64,000 bases of DNA from Cladochytrium replicatum (taxonomy: Eukaryota; Chytridiomycota; Chytridiomycetes; Cladochytriales; Cladochytriaceae): contig JAHLKD010000001.1 in NCBI GenBank assembly GCA_025526935.1, positions 806,001 to 870,000 of the forward strand. The letters run 5' to 3'. Below, in pieces: positions 31,841 through 42,149 of this stretch; position 1 is the stretch's first letter, and every line of letters starts with the position of its first letter. The notes below the pieces were generated by a model. It saw only the letters and a program-made list of their open reading frames with translations. It was not told the origin of the DNA and did no database searches. The position numbers and the translations under genes were made by a program.

Positions 31841-34800
31841 TCAATCTTCCTCCAACAACGGCTCGCTTCTCCGAGATCTTACTCCTTCGCCCTTTGATTT
31901 AAGCTCCACAACGTCATCCAGCTTATCTAATCGTGAAGACTGTCGCGTCGGAGGTCGGCTACCTCGTAGTGTAGTATGGTTTGATGCTGTACTCGCACGA
32001 GTTGAGGTCGTCGTAGAGTTGAATCCAGAACCATTTGTCAGTGCACCCACATCCACCCCAGAGTCACGCAATTTGTCAGAAACTTGTTCTGCAATCGCTT
32101 GTAAAGCTACTTTTGTGGCACGCCAGATAGGTCCCCAGATTCCCATGTACCATACAACATATGCTCCTGAAATTTACAACTTGAGCGGAAAAATGCGACC
32201 GACTAGTCATGATCCGGACTTACCGACAAGCGTAAACCCAAGGAAGATGAAGTAGATCGGGTTCGAGATCACGGCCACAAACTCGTTGAAGCCCAACGCA
32301 ATTGTGAGCCCCACAAACCAGATCGGAATCTTTGCGGTGGTAGCCACTGTCGTTCGCTTGGCTTCAACGAACATTGCATCGCACTCCTTCCGGAACCGAG
32401 TTTTGAGACTCGCCAACTTTGCCGTGGGCAGAATAACCAGATTCGAAGAAGTGTGGGCGTACGGTTTAGCTGGCTTGCTTGCAAGAGGGTGATCGGATTC
32501 GCCTGTCGGAACAACCGCATCGTCAACTGCGTCTTCTTGGGGCATATAGTCTTTCAAATCCTCGGGATTGGCATCAATTTTTGCGAAAAGCTGGAACAAT
32601 TTCTCCGCCTGAGAGAAAAAAAGCCGTGTAAATAAGTTGTTGAGTTTATGTTTACCCGAATAGGTTACCTCGTCCCGAGCTTTTGTGAAGTAGGTGTCGA
32701 TATCATCTCCTGGCTTCCAAACGCGGGGCAGTCCACTGTCATCATATCGGAAGATATCCTGGAATCTTTGAAATGACTTAGAACAAGAGATACACTAATT
32801 CGAATGAGCCTACTTATTCCTGAGCCGCATGAGCAAGCGATCGTCAGCAACTTCCTCCTTTATACGTGTCATAAGGACATCAAGCGACTTGTACCGCAGA
32901 CTACGTAGGGAAACCGATAATTCCTCCTGAGATGACTCAAAGCCTGTCAATTTTTTTCGCTGTAAGTGAAAGTTATATGCACCATATTTAAACAAACCTT
33001 TTGAGCGTCGAGTCAAAATGCTCTGTGCACTTTCAGCAGTCTCCCTGAAAGAAGCAATGATCTTCTTCCACATGTCAGATTCTGCGGCACTCAAGTGTAC
33101 TTCCAGCGGTTCAGAAAGTGAGTCACTGATGTAAGTCTAGCGACGGATAGTTAACCGTTTTCTCTATAATCAGCACGTCATTGCTACCTCCAGGCTTTTA
33201 ATCATCCTGTCCATCGCCTCTGCACGCTTCTGAGACCCGATTTCTTGGATTTCTTCCATGTATTGGAAAAGGAACTCTTCATATTGCCAGTCCGTTCCCT
33301 CTAACTTTGCCGCTGATCAAATATGGGTTGGCCTTTCATAGCAAAGAGGTAAAGAGGACTATACCTTCGGCACCATTGACAAAGCTTTGCTCCGCTTCCT
33401 TCTTCACCTCGCGCATTTTCTCTGCGAATTGGAAGTTGTCGCCTTTCGCGAGATCCTAAGAATATCATGAATGATCTTATGAAGAAGAACCTCTAACGAG
33501 AGCTATTACCTGAAGAGTTTGTTGGAAAAGCGTAATGCCACGTCTATGAAGGTTACGAAGCTGCTGTAAGTAGTATACATGCAATGTGGTGACCATTTTG
33601 TGATTAAACTCGTTGCGCTTGGTTTGGTAGACCTCAGAATGGTACCGACTACCGTCCTTGTCAAAGCCAGCTGATTGACATCATCCAGTTAACCTGATAT
33701 AGCAGGAACCTGAAAACCCAGCTTACCAAGGCGCTCCTTTGTGATCTTCGTAACAGCCTCTCCAAGTCCATCGTACACCTTGCCTGCTTCAAGAACTGGG
33801 CGAATCGACTTGATCTGCTCAGTGAACACCTCATACTCGGTCTGCCCAAAAAAGAAAATCAGTTGTGAAGTAAAAGAACCACATCAGAAGCTTACGCGCA
33901 TAATTTCGTCACATCGATACTGCGCTAGAAGTTGCTGCTGTGTTGGAAGGTCCAAATCTCGGTTGTGAACTATTTTCTCCCATATTGCCTCCGCAAAGCG
34001 AGAAAATCCATCGGCGGGAATGTGCTTGTGATAGTTGGGTTTGAACACAAACTCTGGAAGCGATTTATCGGTAAACCAAATCTTCAAAGATGCAACTCCG
34101 TTGTTGAACTGCTCTCCAGCAAAAACTTTATGTGGGAGGCCGATAAATTGCATATCAAAGAAATCGAAGATGTTGCAATTTGGTTTGTCATCCGGCTGTT
34201 GTGTATTCAGATTTTTCTGGGCATTGATACGAAAAAGTTCAAATACCTTACTGAGCGATGCCCAGATTTTATCCAAGTCAGTCATCAATGAGTTCTGCAA
34301 GTTGACCAGTGGAGTAACAGATGTGAAATCTCGAATGACGAAAAGAAGCATTGTCTTTGGTGATCTATCAATTCAGTTAGTCTCGAACTATAGCATATCA
34401 AATTGTATTTACCCTTTCTTCTGGAAAAGCTGAAGGTTGACATCGAAGACCGTTTTTAACAGTCCCATATTCGCACCGTTGTAAAGTCCGACTTGGTTTT
34501 CCCACATGTTAATGATCAAGACCTCTGCAGTAGCAATTGAAAACAAAGCGCTTTTCCTTTCGAAGTCCTGAAAAAATCGAGTTGGTAAAATTACAATTGA
34601 CAAACGGGAATCGGGGGAAAGGATACCTGATCTTCACCGCGTTCGCGACCGTCAGTACCTTCAACATCCAGTACCAGGATATTTGCACCCTCGGATTTGC
34701 TCATCCAGATACCTTTGCGAACAAATGGCTCAATTATCACATCCAGAGTTTTGAGGATTTTTTAAATCTTACCACGTGTCGTCTGTCGTCGTTGAACTTC

Positions 34801-35202
34801 GTTCATGACGTCGAACGTTGTGCCGAATAACTTGTTCAGCAGAGTACCTAGTTGATGAATTATGAGTGAGAGCACGTTCTTTGGTGGGCATGCAATTCTC
34901 TTTCTCTCATAAGTTCACTCGAAGCATTTCCATCGTAAACAACCCCACCACACAAACATTGGCGGCACTAACTTTTGCCAGTGCTCTGCGAGCCGAAAAC
35001 TGCGACGACATTGTAATCAAATCCCTTGTCGACCAAGTTCCACGACTTCAGCGCGCGGTTGACATCCTGGCTAATAGTTGAAACGTGCAAGATTAGGTTG
35101 TGTGGTGGTCAAGATCTTGGATCTGTACAATGATCAGTACCTGAATTCCTTGTTCTCGTTGACGAGCTGCAAGCGAGGTTCATCGAATGCCTCTTCCCCC
35201 AT
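31841..35202 (-). CDS. SEY1: SEY1/RHD3-family dynamin-like GTPase for ER membrane fusion
   Basis: About a dozen exons from ATG 35202 ([20 protein letters not shown]). Exon 1 is 35141-35202 and exon 2 is 34973-35070. The G1 P-loop, [18 protein letters not shown], is split by an intron inside the GKS motif. [18 protein letters not shown] is G3, and the next exon gives [21 protein letters not shown]. The G4-like [15 protein letters not shown] and the helical block [20 protein letters not shown] with [19 protein letters not shown] are diagnostic of SEY1/RHD3. A C-terminal hydrophobic pair in the exon near 32220-32340 ([33 protein letters not shown]) is the hairpin anchor. A Ser/Thr/Arg-rich cytosolic tail ends at 31841. 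It fuses ER tubules homotypically. Middle exon boundaries were not all resolved. Confidence 0.92.
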
Positions 35203-35842
35203 CTTTACAAGTCTGTGCAATTCACGCACTCTGCGGTTTCCGAGGGGGGTAGCGGGATAGCGGTGTGGCGGATGTGAACTCGTCCATGGCAATCGGTTTA
35301 GTAAATCGAAAGCATGATGCAAAAAAGCAGGGAATATCGAATTAGGAAAAGAAACTAATCTTCGCTTATTAATAGACTACTTCTAGCTTCAACCAGCAAA
35401 TAAACATAAAAAATACAGTAGCGAAGATTAAGCAGGTAGCTAACACAAAAGAACATAAATAGGACGAGTGATCGAACCCCATTCTTCAAATATCCACTCT
35501 GGTTTGTTGTGTCAATTCGACACGTTCACATTGAAATCACGGTTCCCGGCAACCTTGTCTGGAAGAAATGACTGAAAGAAAAGGATAAAGAGTTCGACTG
35601 TTTTTTCGACAATTCTGCAATGAGAAGGGGCACTGAGAGAAGAGAGAGAACAATTGTCCATGGCACCAGTCCAGGACATAATCGAATCAAAGGGGAGAAG
35701 AGAACGGGGGAATAAACATGGGAGAGAGTGAAAAGTATGGAGCAACGTCAGAGCTCCGTTGCGGCAATCTGTGAGAGTGCAAATATGGAAGCACTGGAAA
35801 GTCCAAATCTGTATCGTAATAAAGAGCCCCGAAACGCTTCGT
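35203..35842. other. Intergenic, no gene seen
   Basis: 640 bp between the SEY1 start and the SWIRM gene stop. The stretch 35330-35510 is very AT-rich with no coding character. 35560-35760 is purine-rich on the plus strand, probably 3' untranslated sequence of the SWIRM gene. No tRNA fold was found. Confidence 0.5.
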
Positions 35843-37236
35843 TTAGCAGGCAATGGGGCATTTCGCGGTCCGAATAGACGGACGTGGTTCGCCATCCTCA
35901 GGATCATCTTCAGGTTCAGCCGCCCCTTTACGGGGATGCCCATGCTGCGCACAGACTTCGCGCAACGCCTCCTTTCGAAGCATTTCTTCGACTGCCTCTG
36001 GCCAGTCTTCCGGATTCATTGGAATCCAGCCGATGGCCTTGAACCAGTCATAAAGCTGTGTGTGAACCAGTTAGTTGTGGATTCAAGCTTCACGTACTAA
36101 AAGCGAACCTTGTTGACTTTGTTGACGTCCATTCTGAACCAGCCTTGCGCGTCACGCTTCTTGTATGGCCCAACTACAACGACGGCAGAGACCAGAGCTT
36201 GCTTGATGTGGAGATATTGATCCGGATAAATGCGTAGAATACGGCAAGTCTTGATTTCCTCAGCGGTCAATTTCGAATAGCTGAATGCTGTAGTCGGAAT
36301 ATCCAACACTGCCCCTGCAAACGACGTCAATTAGCGTTGTTAAACATGCAGCGGATGAGCACTACCTTTCCACGAAACGGTGGGTGCGTTCTCAGTGTCC
36401 AGATAATCTTCGTTTGTGATACGGAAGTCCGCATAAGCTTTGTCCCATCCAGCATTTACCACCGCGCATTCGCCAAAAGTGGGCACACCACCTTTGACAA
36501 ACCCGTCCATGCATGGAGGAGACTTCACTGATGTGCACGAAGTGGAAGGCGAAGGAACGGTGCATTTGAGCTCCTTGGGACGGATAGGTCGTTCAACGAC
36601 AATAGGAGCTTCAACCGGTGGAGAAACAGTGACTGTAACTGTTTCAGCAATGTCCATTCCAACGGCCGACCTAACTGAAGATTCTGTATTGTCGCGCTGA
36701 ATCTTAGGAGGGCTGTACAGCAAATTTCCAGGGCGAACGTGATAGAGCGAAAAGACGTCCAGGTTTATGGAACTCAAATCCTCAGTAGTCTCCTTAGCAC
36801 TATGAAGCGCTCGCTGGGGGTTTAACGTCTTTCGTCGAGAAGAATTGATCTCAGGCATCTTAGTCGCTTCAGTAACATTGTCCTTGCATTGGAGATCCAC
36901 AACACCGCTCTCGGAATGTTGGTACGTGCTTCCCCAGACCCCGGTCCAGCGGCGATTGATAACGCGGGGAGCTTTCCTCTGAGCGCGTTTGAGTGCAACT
37001 CTCATTTTGATGGACGAAGGTGGAACAAGGTCCAGGAACGGGTCATTGCGAATGTGATTGGCGGGAGGGGATGCTGGGCAAGATGTTGAAGGTGATGGGC
37101 TGGGAGTCGGATACTCAAGAGGATCTTCAGCCTTCCGTTTCATGGCTCTGGTCTTAAACAGAGCTTCTCCGAGTTTGGTTCCGCGGAGGGTTTTGTACCC
37201 GGGGCCGACCAATGACTCAGTGAACATATTGGACAT
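35843..37236 (-). CDS. SWIRM-domain chromatin protein, FUN19/Laf-like
   Basis: Three exons (36366-37236, 36109-36314, 35843-36055) give 429 aa in phase from ATG 37236. The first ~320 residues are Ser/Pro/Lys-rich and likely disordered, with a basic patch (KRAQRKAPRVINRRW). The C-terminal SWIRM domain reads LTAEEIKTCRILRIYPDQYL, KQALVSAVVVVGPYKKRDAQ and, after the last intron, LYDWFKAIGWIP. The YP.QYL..K and GP.KKRDAQ blocks are typical of the fungal FUN19/Laf1 branch, which associates with histone deacetylase complexes. An acidic tail follows. Upstream minus-strand pieces at 37340-37620 (RNEHFSINLLSVQEHHEHES ending at a GTAATC donor; MAAETYAGMLLQLMRSQ) may be earlier exons, so the N-terminus could be longer. 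Confidence 0.83.
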
Positions 37237-38100
37237 GATCTAGTGCAGCAGATGAAAGAGTAAGCCAATGGACGTAAAAGAAGGTTAACGAAAGCGAATG
37301 CGTCTCAAAGAAGGTCAATAACAACAAAGGCACATGAAGAGATTACCTGTTCATCGCCCGAAGAAGATTCATGCTCATGGTGCTCCTGCACCGATAGCAA
37401 GTTAATGGAAAAGTGCTCATTTCTGAGGAACGTATTGGAACGCACCTGGGTAGACAGTTCGCAAAGAGATTCAGGGGATGGCAATTGGTGGCTAGATGAG
37501 AAAAAGTCTGTTAGATCCAATGCATAATGACGATCACGTCCAGCAACACGTTCCTCATGCGGTCCTGGCTCCTCATGAGCTGCAGCAGCATCCCGGCGTA
37601 CGTTTCAGCAGCCATGCAGTTGAATCGAATGCGATAGGCTCGAGGGCTCGAGGCGCGACAACACTGAACAAAGAGATCCGTTTGCAATATTACCAAATAT
37701 GGAATGGATTGGGAAGCCGCGACTCTAAGCCAAAACGACAGACTGTGCTAAACGAGTGTCACCAGCAATCACTAACAGACGGACGAGCTCGAAATTGAAG
37801 ATATGCCCACTGAAACTTCTTCACTTCATTAGATACTCTTCGAGGAATCACCCATCTTTTTTTGCTGAGAACAATGAAATTATGGCCCCCCCTGTCAAAG
37901 TCCTGGGAAGAAGCTGATGTTGGGAGATATACTGTATGTTGCTACGGAGTGATGGAATATTGAGTGTTTGTTTCTTTCATAAAAAGGCTTCTTTCTCTAT
38001 TTTGTTCTTTCAAAAGGATAAGTTCGACTGAAGATGTAGAAAGACTTATGTCGTCCCTCAGATTTGAGCCCATTACCTTTGGGTCTCATGACTGGTGGTA
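37237..38100. other. Upstream region of SWIRM gene and start of transposon-rich interval
   Basis: 37237-37700 contains possible upstream SWIRM exons on the minus strand (see that entry). 37830-38100 is AT-rich, without coding character, and borders decayed transposon sequence. No clear gene. Confidence 0.4.
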
Positions 38101-38129
38101 AATCTACCACACAAAAGTTGTTGCAAAAA

Positions 38130-38560
38130 ACTATACTTGTTGTTTATATTTGAGCTTTTAGATTTCAAACTTGGAAAACTTTTCAGCTGGTGCTCCAGAA
38201 TTTTCCAGAGCACCAGTAGGCTTGAAGGACACAACGTCAACGGGATCCGTCCGCGCGATCAGGAACACCACCACCTAATCCACCCAGGCCGCTGATCTGT
38301 TCACACTGCATCGCTCTACATTCCAGCCGAAACTCTTACTCAAATCGCGGTTGTGGAAGAGCGGAGATCAACTTGCCAGAGGAGGAAAGCAGCCGCCGCT
38401 GCTTACGTGGCAAGTGGTGTGGATGAAAGTAAGGGAGGCTTGATGGAGGAGAGGAGAACCAAAAAAGGTGTGAGCCTTTAGCTTCAATAGATGCGAACAA
38501 GTACCTCTTATCAAGAACCTTACCGTTCTCCCTCGATCAAAACAAGAATTCCACATCTCG
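38130..38560 (-). repeat. Inverted-repeat arm A in decayed Copia-like DNA
   Basis: Read on the minus strand, this segment matches 41693-41960 read on the plus strand in two collinear blocks. Block 1 is about 160 bp (38395-38557), starting TGTGGAATTCTTGTTTTGAT. Block 2 is about 90 bp (38130-38225), including a GAGCACCAGCTGAAAAGTTT run. They are separated by unequal spacers. The similarity is high but imperfect, so this is an old inverted duplication or two copies of one element in opposite directions. Confidence 0.75.
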
Positions 38561-38588
38561 TTACCGCTGTGGAATTCTTGTTTTGATC
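38535..38588. repeat. Near-perfect palindrome, 21-nt arms
   Basis: Arms 38535-38555 and 38568-38588 are exact reverse complements around a 12-nt loop. It marks the junction where inverted-repeat arm A meets the gag relic that reads the other way. Confidence 0.85.
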
Positions 38589-38589
38589 A

Positions 38590-38995
38590 AGGGAGGGTTA
38601 GTGATGCATCGAGGTGGTATGGCATAACCATGTTGTGTTGAATTCCTTGATCTCGTACTTCTTCGAGATCAATTCTTTTGCGTTATCTGTATCGATCACT
38701 TTGCACGTTGCTGTTGGTAAGTAGTCCGATTTCGCGTACCGCATCTTGACTAAATTCCAAGGCACTGATTGTTTCTGCCAGCCTGGTAAGCTTGACCCCG
38801 TCTGCCTAAGTCCTCGTTTTCACGACTGTGTCGTTTGCTGTCGTTGTCTAGGAGTCGGCAACATACTGGTAGTCTTGGTGGCGGGAGTCTTCCTCAACAT
38901 CGATTGTGGTGATAACTGTATCAAACTCAGGAGAGGGAGCTGAGCAGGTAGATGATGTGTTGCTCATCTGAAATGGTCTCACCAATGCAACTAGT
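38590..38995 (-). mobile_element. Ty1/Copia gag relic, 3' part (split by the young LTR element)
   Basis: Read on the minus strand immediately after the insertion site, the sequence continues the gag helix region found at 41352-41790. In one frame it reads ISDEQHIIYLLSSL; after a frameshift it reads PEFDTVITTIDVEED. Both are typical of Copia gag (UBN2 type). Further on come stops and a degenerate tail. No intact reading frame. Confidence 0.75.
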
Positions 38996-39472
38996 TGTTA
39001 AAAACCAAGGGCTTCTCCTGGCAGCGGTAGGGCGTCTTTAGCTGTACTGTAGCTAGCACAACAGCTCCAGGTTCCGTCTCTTGGCCCAGTACCTGTTCTC
39101 CCAGGTGTGTATATGCCTAATACTCCGACAGGCTGTACACTACACCCAAGCTGGTCAGGCAACCAGGGAATGCTGTGGTCAAAGACATTGGTCACATCAA
39201 CTCCTATATTCAAGTGAACAGTGCGTGTGGGCATACCTGTGGTCAAAGACATTGGTCACATCAACTCAAAGGACCAAGCCACACCACATTCCCCACTAAA
39301 TGCCAAGATCACTCCACACAGGACCTGCCAAACATGGATATAAATACATGAAATACAAGTCCATAAATAAGAATGAAGAGGGATTGACAAAAAAACTCTC
39401 AGGTCAAAGAGAAAAAAGACAACCCAAAGGATAACCCATATAGCAAACAGTCTGATATGCTAGTTTTTAACA
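38996..39472. repeat. LTR, left copy
   Basis: 477 bp, TG..CA ends. Contains an internal ~30-bp direct duplication (around 39171 and 39238) and a TATAAATA motif at about 39339. Identical to the right copy. Confidence 0.93.
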
Positions 39473-40250
39473 GATGCCGCCTCGAAGACGATACACTGGG
39501 TCACCGTGTATCGCTCGTCAAAAAAGACAAAAAAGAAAACATACGATAGAGAAACAGAAGGAATGTGTGTGGAGTTCACAACTAAACTTACACAACCCCC
39601 AATCCAATATGACTGACTTCGAAATTTAGAAAGGACCAAAGGGATAGAGTACTCTGCTCGTACCATTTCAGGCATTCTAGATCAAAGATCAAGGTAGACC
39701 ACAATGGGCCCATAACATACGAAACCCCAGTGTGGTGGAATCGCAAGCAAAAGCGCAGGTGCAAAGCTAAACAACAATGCAAGTGCAGAAGCGGTGAACG
39801 AGACTAACTAGCAACGTTCTAATGGTAAGTGTCAAGGAACTGAGAGTGCAAGCTGATGAATGCAAAAATCAGGGATCCTCCATGACAAAACCCAAAGACA
39901 AAAGAGTGGAAGCTTGTGCACTAGCAACACCAGCTACGATAGGGGTATATAACACAAAAAATCCAGATTCAACTGGCGCAGGTGGTTTCTTCAAAAGCCG
40001 TTGACACATGTTGGTCTGTAACAGATCGAAAGGAAACCTCTTCATGGTATGCTGTGTCCAGAAACCAAGGTGATGTCTATGTGAAGACAACCGTGGGAAA
40101 CAAAACGCGTCACGTGCTGCGCCACATGCCCGAATTTGATGGAAACTCGTCAACGTGAAGTAGACCCCAATCTCCAAGCCCAGAAAAGTCCCGCAAACTT
40201 CATGTATCCGCGTTGCGCGCGATGCATCCACAGGCAATGGAGGTGCCATC

Positions 40251-40874
40251 TCAAGAAACAATGGAGTTGTTGAAGGAAACAAAGTTCATGATGCATGCAT
40301 ACGGACATGTCACCATAACTCTGCAGGCAGCCAACGAAACCGAGCGAGCAATACACGAATCGATTCGCAATGCGTAGGCGATGGTTTTGATAGGCACTTG
40401 CCGTGGTCCAGCGAGAACTGACGGATCAAAGCTGAAAGCTTCGAAATGCTGTAGCTCCATGAATCCTCCGCCAAATGACGCGAGCTGGGCACCAATCAAT
40501 CCGGCTTGATGAGACGGTTCTTCTGAGGTACTGTTCGCGACGATCAGACAAGAATTGGCGAAATCAAAAATCGAAGACCTCTGGAGCAGACCAAAGGTAG
40601 TGAAGTTGGTCAAAAGGCTCAGGAGCAAAGATAGCAACATCAGAAAGCGAGGAAAGCGATGGTCTGTCGGAATTCCTCTCAAAAAAGTGTGCCAGAGTCC
40701 CCAGAGCAAAAAGAAGGTTGAAACCACCAGGGATGCTCGAGATACATAAGGAGCAAAACCCGTTCGCGTAGGAGGTGAGAATCGATCCTGAGAATCCTCC
40801 GTATCTGTAGTTCCATGTGTCGGTCCACACCGACTGAGACAAGAAGGTAATAGTTCCTGGATGAAACCACCACC
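40251..40874 (-). CDS. Hydrophobic open frame inside the LTR element, possible captured host gene fragment
   Basis: A minus-strand frame without stop runs 208 codons, from the LTR boundary at 40874 to a stop at 40251. It has no obligatory ATG at its start. It begins GGFIQELLPS, passes a polar stretch and then holds membrane-like segments: ASLVVSTFFLLWGLWHTFL and FLMLLSLLLSLLTNFTTFGL. Later come GAQLASFGGGFMEL and PIKTIAYALRIDSCIAR. None of this looks like gag or pol. The style is that of a multi-pass transporter. A further minus-strand frame at 39869-40282 (MAPPLPVDASRATRIHEVCG) follows in another frame. Function is unknown; it may be a transduced fragment or chance. Confidence 0.4.
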   Translation of the reverse strand, partial: GGGFIQELLPSCLSRCGPTHGTTDTEDSQDRFSPPTRTGFAPYVSRASLVVSTFFLLWGLWHTFLRGIPTDHRFPRFLMLLSLLLSLLTNFTTFGLLQRSSIFDFANSCLIVANSTSEEPSHQAGLIGAQLASFGGGFMELQHFEAFSFDPSVLAGPRQVPIKTIAYALRIDSCIARSVSLAACRVMVTCPYACIMNFVSFNNSIVS

Positions 40875-41351
40875 TGTTAAAAACCAAGGGCTTCTCCTGG
40901 CAGCGGTAGGGCGTCTTTAGCTGTACTGTAGCTAGCACAACAGCTCCAGGTTCCGTCTCTTGGCCCAGTACCTGTTCTCCCAGGTGTGTATATGCCTAAT
41001 ACTCCGACAGGCTGTACACTACACCCAAGCTGGTCAGGCAACCAGGGAATGCTGTGGTCAAAGACATTGGTCACATCAACTCCTATATTCAAGTGAACAG
41101 TGCGTGTGGGCATACCTGTGGTCAAAGACATTGGTCACATCAACTCAAAGGACCAAGCCACACCACATTCCCCACTAAATGCCAAGATCACTCCACACAG
41201 GACCTGCCAAACATGGATATAAATACATGAAATACAAGTCCATAAATAAGAATGAAGAGGGATTGACAAAAAAACTCTCAGGTCAAAGAGAAAAAAGACA
41301 ACCCAAAGGATAACCCATATAGCAAACAGTCTGATATGCTAGTTTTTAACA
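40875..41351. repeat. LTR, right copy
   Basis: 477 bp, identical to the left LTR at 38996-39472, followed directly by the CTAGT target duplication at 41352-41356. Confidence 0.93.
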
Positions 41352-41790
41352 CTAGTCTCTGGACAAGCATTGGAAGTTTGGAAGTGTGGGTCTTAAGGTC
41401 AGACCCGCTTCTCATCTTTTTGCTCATGAGTTTCTGTTGCAGTGTGATCCGGTTAACGTTTCCTTGGCGCTGATACATGCGATCCAGAGCGTCCAGCATG
41501 TCTTTGGAGGTAACTGATTTGGCGACCAGTGATAAAACAATGTTGCTGAGTTTGTTGATGATTTGGCATACGGAGGTGCCAGGTATGGTAGTTCTCCATC
41601 AAAGACTAAGAGATTATCATCCTGGTTCTTGCCAGTCATGTGTGTGGCCGGGGATGGTTCTTCATAAGGAGAGCGAGAGTCAACTGCTACCATGTGGAAT
41701 TCTTGTTTTGATCGAGGGAGGCAGATAAGGTTCTTGATAAGAGGTACTTGTTCACGTCTATTGAAGCTAAAGCTCACACCTTTTACAAGT
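41352..41790 (-). mobile_element. Ty1/Copia gag relic, 5' part
   Basis: On the minus strand the frame reads MLDALDRMYQRQGNVNR, then LMSKKMRSGSDLKTHTSKL and PMLVQRLV. This is the L..L...Y......R..L...L..KM..G.D...H pattern of Copia gag. Directly upstream in another frame is NQDDNLLVFDGELPYLAPPY. The frame is interrupted by shifts and is cut at 41352 by the young LTR element; the continuation is at 38995-38590. Confidence 0.78.
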
Positions 41791-41960
41791 TCTCCTCTCC
41801 TCCATCACACCTCCCTTACTTTTGTCCACGCCACTTGCCACAGCATCGGCGCTGGCAAGTTCCTTCAAGCCTGCTGGTGCTCTGGAAAATTTTGGAGCAC
41901 CAGCTGAAAAGTTTCCTCCCATGAATACTAAAAGCTCAAATATAAACAACAAAGGCAACT
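41693..41960 (+). repeat. Inverted-repeat arm B in decayed Copia-like DNA
   Basis: Plus-strand partner of arm A (38130-38560, minus). Block 1 starts TGTGGAATTCTTGTTTTGAT at about 41694; block 2 around 41865-41955 carries the GAGCACCAGCTGAAAAGTTT run. Spacing between blocks is shorter than in arm A. Confidence 0.75.
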
Positions 41961-42149
41961 GGTGGCTCGTCTTTGGGTCCGTGCACCTGATACCCCAAAA
42001 TAACGCCAAAAAAAGCTATATTGCGATGGATCCAGTGTGAAAAGTAGAATGTCACCGACATGTACTGTCGTATGTTCTCTTACTCCATGTTTACCAGGAA
42101 TCTTTTGCCAAAAATGCCAGACATCTGGCAAGTTCATACGAAATCTATA

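Larger units (their letters stand above)
38996..41351. mobile_element. Young non-autonomous LTR retrotransposon, 2,356 bp
   Basis: Two 477-bp direct repeats, 38996-39472 and 40875-41351, are identical base for base in my comparison. Each begins TGTTAAAAAC and ends GTTTTTAACA, so the termini are TG..CA inverted repeats. The 5 bp before the first (38991-38995) and after the second (41352-41356) are both CTAGT, a target-site duplication. The 1,402-bp interior has no recognisable protease, integrase or reverse transcriptase, so mobilisation would need enzymes from another element. LTRs contain a TATAAATA box near their 3' third and an AATAAG-like signal, favouring plus-strand transcription. However, the main interior open frame is on the minus strand, so orientation is left open. 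Confidence 0.92.

Noticed and set aside
35455-35500. A GGGGTTCGATC-like string on the minus strand suggested a tRNA B box.
   Set aside because: Flanking bases do not form acceptor or anticodon stems and there is no A box at the right distance.
38535-38588. The palindrome as a rho-independent-type terminator or CRISPR-like repeat.
   Set aside because: This is eukaryotic transposon debris; the arms are explained by inverted copies of one sequence, and there are no regularly spaced repeats.
38996-41351. Two identical 84-aa open frames at 38998-39252 and 40877-41131 looked like a duplicated small gene.
   Set aside because: Both lie wholly inside the LTRs and are read only because the LTRs are identical; no start context or domain.
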